Part shown: piece by piece, positions 1 through 5,510 of the stretch | Numbering within the stretch: the first letter of the stretch is position 1 | Layout: every line of letters begins with the position of its first letter | Assembly (NCBI GenBank): GCA_012032065.1 | Contig: JAAURV010000223.1 | Span: 1 to 5,510, forward strand | Reading direction: 5' to 3' | DNA from: Hyphomicrobiales bacterium | GTDB lineage: Bacteria; Pseudomonadota; Alphaproteobacteria; Rhizobiales; Aestuariivirgaceae | DNA length: 5,510 nucleotides | The notes under the pieces: model-generated | The model's input: only the letters and a program-made list of their open reading frames with translations | The model's database searches: none | Told to the model about the DNA's origin: nothing | Made by a program: the position numbers and the translations under genes

Positions 1-1
1 G

Positions 2-74
2 GCATCGGGAGCTCCTGAGATGGCGGATAAGTATTTGATCCACAAACACTTTCACTGATTCTCAGTCCCGATGC
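2..74. repeat. imperfect inverted repeat downstream of the 5'-nucleotidase gene
   Basis: Bases 2-10 (gcatcggga) are the exact reverse complement of 66-74, and bases 15-20 (ctgaga) are the reverse complement of 60-65. This gives a 9 bp plus 6 bp stem interrupted by a four-base bulge (11-14) on one side only, closing a loop of about 39 nt. It lies about 26 nt past the stop codon of the minus-strand nucleotidase gene. A role in 3'-end protection or termination is possible, but the loop is long and no T-run is visible inside the window, so it is not a textbook intrinsic terminator. The rest of bases 1-99 shows no recognisable gene. Confidence 0.45.
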
Positions 75-99
75 ACTTCACATCTGTGAGATATCCGGG

Positions 100-1605
100 C
101 TAGCGTTTGATCGTAATCCGCCCTTCTACCTTCGCATCCACCGTGCCCACTTTGCGCAGGTACGCCATCACGTCGTTGGCCATCAGCTTTCCGCCGCGCG
201 GATCGATCGTGACCTTGCCGCCGGCCAGCGCCGTGAAGCCGTCTCCGCCGCCCAGCACGTAGTCGTTGGTGGCGAGTTTGTAGGTTGCGGCGGGATCGAT
301 GGGTTTGCCGTCGAACATCACCGACACCACGCGGCTGCCTGCCGGTTTGGTGGCGTCCACCTCGACGGCGATGCCGGACACCTGCGGAAACCGCCCGGCG
401 CCATCCTCGATCTTGCTGAAGCCGTTCTCCAGCGCATCGGCGATCTGCTTGCCGGTGACTTCGGTGAGCACCGTCACATTGCCGAAAGGAAGCTCGCTCA
501 ACACATCGCGGCGGGTGATCTCGGAGCCCGCCGGATACTCCTTGTCGGCGCGGATGCCGCCAGCATTGACGATGGCGATCTGCGCGCCAACCGCATCGCG
601 TTGTGCATCGGCGATGAGATTGCCGATGGCCGCTTCCTGAGTGCGGATGATGTTGCGGCGGCTATCGAGCGGGCCCGCCGTCTTGCCGATCACGACGTTG
701 AGTTCCTTGTCGAGCATCGCGCGATACTCGGCGACGATCTTTTCGGTTTCGGGATCGGGATCGACATTCGCTGTGTCGATGAAGCGGAAGGCAGGCTCCC
801 ACTTCACCGTGCGCTTGCCGTCTTTTTCCTCGACGTCGACAGTCAGGTCGATTGGCACGAGATGATTGGCATCGGTCGACGTGTCCACGTGAACGGTGAC
901 GCCGTTGTAGTGAACCAGAAGTTCGTGATCGTCGCCCGAGAGGATCACGTCGAACGCCTTGCTCGCCACCATCGCCTGGTCGTCGGAGCGTGGCGCCTGC
1001 ACCACGCCGACCACGAGATCGGCGCCCTCCTTGCGCGCGGCCTTCGCGGCGTTGACCGCACTTGCCGCCGTCGGCAGGAACTTGAGATCGCCGGTCGAAG
1101 CGACCTGCGGCGAAGTATCCTGCGCCACCGGAATAAGGGCCACCTTCACGCCCGCCACATCTTTCATGGTGACGCCAGCGAGGCCTTCGACCGGCGCGCC
1201 ATCGGCCTTGGTGATGTTGATCGCCGCCCAGGGATATTTCGAGAGCTTCATCTTTTCCCGGAAGTTCTCCGGTCCGAAATCGAACTCGTGATTGCCCGGA
1301 ACCGCGAGATCGAAGGGCACGATATTGCTGAGCATGATCATGTTCTCGCCCTTGTCGAAACCGGACAACAGCGACGGCGACAGGAAGTCGCCGGTGAAAA
1401 GATAGAGCGTGTTGGGATTTGCCGCGCGCTCGGATCTCGCCACCGCATTGAGCCGCGCCATGCCGCCCCGCGTCTTGCCCTTGTCGAACTGGTAGACATC
1501 GCCCACGCCAAGCAGCGTGATTTTCACCGTTTCGGCGTGAAGCGCCGGGGCCAAGAAAGCCGAGGCGATGAGGGCAACGAAAGCGAAGGGGCGAGCGAAG
1601 CGCAT
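100..1605 (-). CDS. exported bifunctional metallophosphatase/5'-nucleotidase (UshA/CD73-like), variant metal site
   Basis: This is a predicted periplasmic nucleotidase that would remove phosphate from extracellular nucleotides. Numbering counts from the upstream ATG at 1617 (505 aa). The start is placed at the second ATG (residue 5, base 1605) because GGAG lies 6 nt before it; this gives 501 aa. The signal peptide runs to about residue 28: basic start, hydrophobic core, cleavage after ALHA. The N-terminal calcineurin-like metallophosphatase domain (about 30-255) has GDVY (D40), GDF (D77) and GNHEFD (N109, catalytic-type H110, D113). The 5'-nucleotidase C domain (about 308-480) has NAGGIR (351-356), LPFGN (376-380), GRFPQVSG (408-415) and GGDGF (457-461); F410 and F461 match the base-stacking phenylalanines of CD73. 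Some usual metal ligands are altered: the DxH histidine is Y42, the histidine near residue 207 is Gln, and the GHxH/Q motif reads GDDH (D229, H231). The fold is certain; activity and substrate are less so. It may be a specialised or non-nucleotide phosphoesterase. It is transcribed divergently from the hydrolase-P450 unit. Confidence 0.92.
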   Translation of the reverse strand: MRFARPFAFVALIASAFLAPALHAETVKITLLGVGDVYQFDKGKTRGGMARLNAVARSERAANPNTLYLFTGDFLSPSLLSGFDKGENMIMLSNIVPFDLAVPGNHEFDFGPENFREKMKLSKYPWAAINITKADGAPVEGLAGVTMKDVAGVKVALIPVAQDTSPQVASTGDLKFLPTAASAVNAAKAARKEGADLVVGVVQAPRSDDQAMVASKAFDVILSGDDHELLVHYNGVTVHVDTSTDANHLVPIDLTVDVEEKDGKRTVKWEPAFRFIDTANVDPDPETEKIVAEYRAMLDKELNVVIGKTAGPLDSRRNIIRTQEAAIGNLIADAQRDAVGAQIAIVNAGGIRADKEYPAGSEITRRDVLSELPFGNVTVLTEVTGKQIADALENGFSKIEDGAGRFPQVSGIAVEVDATKPAGSRVVSVMFDGKPIDPAATYKLATNDYVLGGGDGFTALAGGKVTIDPRGGKLMANDVMAYLRKVGTVDAKVEGRITIKR

Positions 1606-1611
1606 ATCGAA

Positions 1612-1615
1612 CTCC
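1612..1615 (-). promoter_or_regulatory. ribosome binding site deciding the nucleotidase start
   Basis: On the minus strand GGAG sits 6 nt upstream of the ATG at 1605-1603. The alternative ATG at 1617-1615 overlaps this GGAG and has no comparable purine-rich sequence at the right distance. The shorter protein also begins directly with a typical signal-peptide n-region (MRFARP). Both points favour 1605 as the true start. Confidence 0.6.
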
Positions 1616-1636
1616 ATTCAAGACCGTCCAGGGGAG

Positions 1637-1665
1637 ATGACACAGCGGACGCGGTATCTTGTCAA
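1637..1665 (-). promoter_or_regulatory. candidate sigma-70-type promoter for the nucleotidase gene
   Basis: Read on the minus strand, a perfect TTGACA (-35, bases 1665-1660) is followed by a 17 bp spacer and TGTCAT (-10, bases 1642-1637; four of six matches to TATAAT). Transcription would begin near 1630, leaving a leader of about 25 nt before the ATG at 1605 with the GGAG inside it. The position in the divergent gap and the optimal spacing support it. No start-site data are available. Confidence 0.5.
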
Positions 1666-1722
1666 CGCCGCTTGCCGAATTCTTTTGTCGCATCGCGGGC
1701 ACCTGTGGCAGAAGCGAAGGAT

Positions 1723-2970
1723 ATGGCCGAGGAAACCGCTTCAAAACAAGATGACACGCCGCGCGTGAAGCGCCGGCACGTCTTCTATCTGCCGGGCTTC
1801 GATCCCAAGGGTGCGGCGCGTTACTATCGCCTCTACCGCGAGAACGCGCCGCGGCAGGCGGCGGTGTCGGGCTATCAAATCGCCGTGGGTCCACGCTCGG
1901 TTGTCGATCAACTCGTGACTCGCTGGACCGTGGACTTCGGCGAACAAGGCCACAAGGTCGCGACCACCTACGATGTGCTGCGCTGGGACGACATCATGCG
2001 GCGCTACTGGCCGCGCGGCCCATACAGGATTCTGTGGACCACGGCGCTCGCAACCACAAGGCACATCGCCAACGGCATGCTTCGAAAGACCCTTGAAGTA
2101 AGCTGGGCCACATTCCTCGCCGCCGTCTATCCGACAGCGATGGTATTCGGCGCGGCTCTTGCGGTAGCGCTCGTCGCATCGGTTCTGAGCTACGCGGCGT
2201 CTTCCATTGGCTCGCCAACGGTTGTCGTAGTGGCGATTTGGGCTTTCGTCTTCTATCTGGCCTTCGGGCCGCTCATCGGTTTCTTGCAGCGGCGTTTCGC
2301 CATAAACTGGATGATGGCGACTTACGGATTCAACCGCTTTCATGCGCCAGGTTTGCCCGAACTCGAGGAGCGGCTGGATGCGCTTGCAAGGCGCATTGCG
2401 GAAGCGGCGTGCGATCCCGAGAACGGCGAAGTGCTGGTTGTCGGCCACAGCACCGGCGCGCAGCTTGGCGTGAGCGCGCTGGCCAAGGTCTTAAATCGCG
2501 ATCGCGGCCTCGCGCGCCATGGCCCGCGGATTTCGCTTCTCACATTGGGCGGCAGCATTCCGATGCTGGCATGGCAGAAGGAAGCGCAATGGTTCCGCGA
2601 TGAACTCACGCTTGTCGCCAATACCGAGGACATCTGTTGGATCGATTTCACGGCGGCGCAAGATGGCGCGTGCTTTGCGCTTCAAAACCCGCTGGAGCTT
2701 TGCGGTGTCGAGGCTTCGCCGGAACGGCCAAAGGTGCTCTCCACCAAACTCTTCGACATGATGACGCCTGAAACCCTGAAACGGATGCGCCGCGATTTCG
2801 CAGGCATCCACTTTCATTATCTGGCCTCCGGCGAGCGCAAGGCGGATTACGACTATTTCGCCATCACCGCGGGGCCGCAAATCCTTTGCGCGCGCTTCGC
2901 CCACCGCGAGACCGTGCGGCAATTCGACCGGTTCAAACTGAAGATGTTCAAGCCGAAACCGGCCGCATGA
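1723..2970 (+). CDS. membrane-anchored alpha/beta-hydrolase-like protein (putative lipase/esterase)
   Basis: This 415-aa protein is not one I can assign to a named family. It looks like a serine hydrolase of the alpha/beta fold. After a charged N-terminus comes a first strand and turn, VFYLPGFDP (20-28), which resembles the oxyanion-hole region. The nucleophile elbow is VVGHSTG (239-245) with Ser243. A further strand and turn at 304-318 offers Asp314 as a candidate acid, and His363/His365 in HFHYL are candidate bases. Inserted before the elbow are two hydrophobic segments, about 131-159 and 165-187, flanked by R121-K122 and R190-R191. This predicts a membrane hairpin with both catalytic halves in the cytoplasm. 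There is no signal peptide. The start at 1723 is the first ATG in a frame that runs open far upstream, antisense to the nucleotidase gene. AAGGA at 1717-1721 lies too close to be a good Shine-Dalgarno, so the start is less certain; GTG at 1705 is an alternative. The last four bases overlap the first P450 gene, suggesting a shared pathway, perhaps releasing or trimming a lipophilic ester. The substrate is unknown. Confidence 0.82.
   Translation: MAEETASKQDDTPRVKRRHVFYLPGFDPKGAARYYRLYRENAPRQAAVSGYQIAVGPRSVVDQLVTRWTVDFGEQGHKVATTYDVLRWDDIMRRYWPRGPYRILWTTALATTRHIANGMLRKTLEVSWATFLAAVYPTAMVFGAALAVALVASVLSYAASSIGSPTVVVVAIWAFVFYLAFGPLIGFLQRRFAINWMMATYGFNRFHAPGLPELEERLDALARRIAEAACDPENGEVLVVGHSTGAQLGVSALAKVLNRDRGLARHGPRISLLTLGGSIPMLAWQKEAQWFRDELTLVANTEDICWIDFTAAQDGACFALQNPLELCGVEASPERPKVLSTKLFDMMTPETLKRMRRDFAGIHFHYLASGERKADYDYFAITAGPQILCARFAHRETVRQFDRFKLKMFKPKPAA
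2967..2970 (+). other. ATGA stop/start overlap, hydrolase to first P450
   Basis: The TGA of the hydrolase (2968-2970) overlaps the ATG of the P450 (2967-2969). No convincing Shine-Dalgarno precedes this ATG, which suggests that the P450 is translated by reinitiation after the hydrolase. The second P450 begins with the same residues (MTR, hydrophobic, VPP), which supports this start. Confidence 0.75.
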
Positions 2971-4358
2971 CCCGTTTCGTGCCGCCATACCCGAAACCCA
3001 TGCGCGGCTTTGGCCGCTGGCTGAATTTGCTGACGCGGCCGGCGAAGTTCGTATTTTCGCGCCGCTGTTCGCTCCGCCAGCTAAACGAGCGCAGTTACTC
3101 CATGCAGTTGGGCGAAGTTGGATTGCCGCACAAGCGCATTTACATCGCCAACCAGCCGGAACTCGTGCAGCGCATCCTCGTCGAAGAGGCGGACGACTTC
3201 CCCAAGGATCCGATGATCGCCGACATGCTGGGCCTGCTCATGGGCAACTCCATCTTCGTCGCCAATGGCGAGGAGTGGAAGTGCCAGCGCCGCATGATGG
3301 ATGGCGCATTTGAACTCACGCGCCTGCGAGCTGTCTTTGCCATGATGCGCGAAGCCGTCGACGCGCTCGTCGCGCGGATGGCCGCTCGCCGCGATGGCGA
3401 AGAGGTGCAGGTCGATGTCGACATGACGCTGGTGACCGCCGACATCATCTTCCGCACCATCTTCTCGAAGCCCTTCGATCCCGCCCATGTCGAGCCGGTC
3501 TACGATGCCTTCCTGCGCTTTCAGGAAACCGCCTATGCCCACGGCATGCTGCGTACCTTCGGCATCCCTTCGCTCTTCACCGGGCTTCGCTATCGCCGCG
3601 CGCGAAAGGCCGCCGACGAAATCCGCAGCGTGCTCGATCCTGTGATCAAGGAGCGATACGATGCGTTTCACGCCGGACGCAAGGGTCCAGAGGACATTCT
3701 CGAGTCGCTCATCGCCGCGAAGGACAGCGTCACCGGACGCAGCTTCACTTACAAGGAGCTGTGCGAACAGGTCGCCACCATCTTTCTCGCGGGCCACGAA
3801 ACATCCGCGAGTTCGCTTTCGTGGGCGCTCTATCTTCTCGCGATGGATCAAGAGATCCAAGAAAACACGCGAAACGAGTGCGCATCGTTGCTCGGTGACC
3901 GCGCGCCTGAATTCTCCGATATGAAGAAGCTCGTCAGTGTACGCAATGTCTTCAACGAGGCGCTCAGGCTCTATCCGCCCGTTGCCTTCTTCCCGCGCCG
4001 CGCCGCAAAGACTTGCCCCATGCGCGACAAGACCATTGCAGCCGGCTCGACCGTCAATGTCTCGCCCTGGCTCATGCATCGCCACCGCAAGCTCTGGAAC
4101 GATCCCGACAGTTTCGATCCCGGCCGCTTCCGCCGCGGGGACAGCGAGCAATCGATCCGCCAGGCCTTCATGCCCTTCAGCCGTGGCCCGCGCGTCTGCC
4201 TCGGCGCCGCATTCGCCATGCAGGAGGCGACGCTCATTCTCGCCTCGCTGCTCCGGACTTTCCGGTTCGAGCCCGCGCCGGGTTTCGAGCCGCGGCCCGT
4301 AGGCCGCCTTACCGTGCGCTCGGAGAACGGCATTCGTTTGCGCGTTTCGCGCATATGA
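2967..4358 (+). CDS. cytochrome P450 (first tandem copy, complete)
   Basis: This is a complete 463-aa heme-thiolate monooxygenase, which would insert one oxygen atom from O2 into an organic substrate using electrons from a separate redox partner. The family landmarks are all present and in order: C-helix WxxxR (W104, R108), I-helix oxygen-activation motif AGHET (275-279, with the acid-alcohol pair E278/T279), K-helix ExxR (E331-R334, in NEALRLYPP), a PxRF motif (P385-F388) and the heme loop FSRGPRVCLG with the axial Cys411. There is no transmembrane anchor; the N-terminus is proline-rich (VPPYPKP). The length is slightly longer than classic soluble bacterial P450s of about 400-420 aa. No reductase domain is fused, so a separate ferredoxin or flavoprotein must supply electrons, and none is encoded in this window. 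It overlaps both neighbours by four bases. The style (AGHET, long N-terminus) recalls the CYP4/CYP102-like group that often acts on fatty acids or terpenoids, but I cannot assign a CYP family or substrate. Confidence 0.96.
   Translation: MTRFVPPYPKPMRGFGRWLNLLTRPAKFVFSRRCSLRQLNERSYSMQLGEVGLPHKRIYIANQPELVQRILVEEADDFPKDPMIADMLGLLMGNSIFVANGEEWKCQRRMMDGAFELTRLRAVFAMMREAVDALVARMAARRDGEEVQVDVDMTLVTADIIFRTIFSKPFDPAHVEPVYDAFLRFQETAYAHGMLRTFGIPSLFTGLRYRRARKAADEIRSVLDPVIKERYDAFHAGRKGPEDILESLIAAKDSVTGRSFTYKELCEQVATIFLAGHETSASSLSWALYLLAMDQEIQENTRNECASLLGDRAPEFSDMKKLVSVRNVFNEALRLYPPVAFFPRRAAKTCPMRDKTIAAGSTVNVSPWLMHRHRKLWNDPDSFDPGRFRRGDSEQSIRQAFMPFSRGPRVCLGAAFAMQEATLILASLLRTFRFEPAPGFEPRPVGRLTVRSENGIRLRVSRI
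4355..4358 (+). other. ATGA stop/start overlap, first to second P450
   Basis: The TGA of the first P450 (4356-4358) overlaps the ATG of the second (4355-4357), the same arrangement as at 2967. The preceding bases (gcgcgtttcgcgcat) carry no Shine-Dalgarno, which again points to translational coupling. Confidence 0.75.
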
Positions 4359-5510
4359 CTCGCCTCGTCCCGCCTTGCCCCAGGCCGGTGCGCAAGTTGC
4401 CCTTGTGGCTGGGCTGGCCACTGTGGCCATGGCGGTTCCTGCAATCGCGTTACAGCACGCTTGCGGCCTTGGTGCCCGAAGTCTATTCCATGAAGCTCGG
4501 CCAATGGCGCACCTTTGCGCGCCGCATCTATCTCGCCAACGATCCCGAGCTCGTCCGCCGCGTGCTTGTCGACGAGGCCGAGGACTTTCCGAAAGACGCC
4601 GTCATCGCCGACATGCTCGAACTCCTGATGGGCGACTCGATCTTCGTGTCGAACGGCGCGGTGTGGAAACGCCAGCGCCGCATGATGGACCCGGCTTTCG
4701 AAGGCGCGCGCATCAAGCTGGTATTCGAACTGATGCGCGATGCGGCCGATGCCTTGATCGAGCGGCTCGATGCGGCGGCGGGCCAGCCCGAAATCCATAT
4801 CGACGTGGAGATGACTCACGTCACCGCCGACATCATCTTCCGCACCCTGTTCTCGCGCGCGCTGACGGCGGAAGAAGCGCGCGAGATCTTCGACGCGTTC
4901 CAGGAATTCCAGGAACTCGCATACGCTTTCGGCATCAATCGCACGGCTGGCCTGCCCGACTGGATGTCACCCGGACTTCGACGCAAAGCCGCCATTGCCG
5001 CCGCGCGCATCCGCGCCGTGCTCGATCCGATCGTGAAGACCCGTTACGATGCGTTTCACTCCGGCGCGAAAGCCACCCACAATGACATTCTGCAATCGCT
5101 CGTCTCGGTGAAAGACCCGGAGAACGGTACGCATTTCGATCTCCGCGAACTGAACGAGCAAGTGGCGATGCTGTTCCTTGCCGGCCACGAGACATCGGCG
5201 AGCGCGCTGTCTTGGTCGCTTTACTTGATCGCCGCTCATTCCGAAACGCAGACAGCGCTGCATGACGAGTGTTCGCACGTGCTTGGCGCACGGCTGCCGC
5301 AATTCTCCGACATGAAACGGCTGCCGCGCGCGCGCAATGTCTTCAACGAAGCGCTGCGCCTCTATCCGCCGGTGACATTTCTTCCGCGCACCTCCGCCAG
5401 GACATGTCCGATGAGCGGCAAGACAATTCGCGCAGGCTCGATCGTGTCGGTATCGCCCTGGACCATGCAGCGCCACACCCGCCATTGGCAAGACCCACAT
5501 GCCTTCGATC
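4355..5510 (+). CDS. cytochrome P450 (second tandem copy, 3' end beyond the window)
   Basis: The reading frame stays open from the ATG at 4355 to the right edge, giving about 385 residues of an expected 460 or so. It is a close paralogue of the preceding P450. WxxxR falls at the same residues (W104, R108), AGHET is at 276-280 and ExxR at E332-R335, followed by LYPPV. The window ends just before the PxRF motif and the heme-cysteine loop, so cysteine ligation cannot be confirmed here; truncation is by the window, not visibly by mutation. In the segment from residue 57 to 116 the two copies match at 45 of 60 positions by my count. The N-terminus differs: it is tryptophan-rich (W18, W21, W24, W26), which may help it sit at a membrane surface. 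The F-G region (about 188-208) also differs strongly from the first copy, suggesting a different or later substrate in the same pathway. No reductase domain is seen in the part present. Confidence 0.94.
   Translation, partial: MTRLVPPCPRPVRKLPLWLGWPLWPWRFLQSRYSTLAALVPEVYSMKLGQWRTFARRIYLANDPELVRRVLVDEAEDFPKDAVIADMLELLMGDSIFVSNGAVWKRQRRMMDPAFEGARIKLVFELMRDAADALIERLDAAAGQPEIHIDVEMTHVTADIIFRTLFSRALTAEEAREIFDAFQEFQELAYAFGINRTAGLPDWMSPGLRRKAAIAAARIRAVLDPIVKTRYDAFHSGAKATHNDILQSLVSVKDPENGTHFDLRELNEQVAMLFLAGHETSASALSWSLYLIAAHSETQTALHDECSHVLGARLPQFSDMKRLPRARNVFNEALRLYPPVTFLPRTSARTCPMSGKTIRAGSIVSVSPWTMQRHTRHWQDPHAFD

Noticed and set aside
26..44. Short dyad ggat...atcc resembling an operator
   Set aside because: Only four outer base pairs match and the centre is asymmetric; such a match is expected by chance.
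2..74. Intrinsic terminator for the nucleotidase gene
   Set aside because: The stem is interrupted, the loop is about 39 nt and the T-tract would fall outside the window. It is kept only as an inverted repeat.
601..1722. Upstream in-frame extension of the hydrolase reading frame, about 374 codons
   Set aside because: It lies mostly antisense to the well-supported nucleotidase gene, has low-complexity His/Arg/Glu-rich translation with no domain, and includes the divergent promoter region. The protein-like sequence begins at 1723.
662..1894. Minus-strand open frame of 410 codons in another frame
   Set aside because: It overlaps the nucleotidase gene on the same strand in a different frame and runs through its promoter. 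The translation is Arg/Gly-rich without any domain, so it is a shadow.
3081..4430. Long minus-strand open frame of 449 codons
   Set aside because: It is fully antisense to the P450 genes. Its translation shows no motif and has the composition expected from the complement of G/C-rich codons; the plus-strand P450 motifs are unambiguous.
4375..5085. Plus-strand open frame of 236 codons
   Set aside because: It is an out-of-frame shadow of the second P450, whose true frame from 4355 stays open to the window edge and carries WxxxR, AGHET and ExxR.
4355..5510. Second P450 as a pseudogene lacking the heme cysteine
   Set aside because: The frame is open and conserved right up to the last base. The missing motif would lie in the next 100 or so bases, outside the window, so nothing shows a defect.

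Overview
The window looks like a piece of an alphaproteobacterial chromosome. The G+C is high (roughly 60% by eye), the genes are tightly packed with G/C-rich third positions, and the protein style fits that group. This assignment is an inference; there is no rRNA or other phylogenetic marker here.

The layout is two divergent transcription units around an intergenic gap of about 117 bp (1606-1722). To the left, on the minus strand, is an exported two-domain metallophosphatase/5'-nucleotidase of the UshA/CD73 type (100-1605). It has a signal peptide, a good Shine-Dalgarno and a plausible sigma-70-type promoter. Its C-terminal nucleotide-binding domain is canonical, but several positions that normally bind the two catalytic metals are substituted. 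Bases 1-99, beyond its stop, hold only an imperfect inverted repeat.

To the right, on the plus strand, is a three-gene unit in which consecutive genes overlap by four bases (ATGA): a membrane-anchored alpha/beta-hydrolase-like protein (1723-2970), a complete cytochrome P450 (2967-4358), and a second, closely related P450 (4355 to beyond the right edge). The second P450 is open at the window end and lacks only its C-terminal part, including the heme-cysteine loop. The two P450s align almost without gaps for their first ~185 residues and share stretches of identical DNA at a constant offset, so they come from a tandem duplication. They differ most in the N-terminus and the F-G region, which usually shapes substrate access.

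The tight coupling suggests that the hydrolase and the two P450s act in one pathway, plausibly on a lipophilic, membrane-associated substrate that is hydrolysed and oxidised in successive steps. No ferredoxin, ferredoxin reductase or substrate-identifying gene lies in the window, so the substrate and electron donor are unknown. The nucleotidase is divergently transcribed and need not be related to this pathway. I see no tRNA, rRNA, CRISPR, insertion sequence or attachment site.
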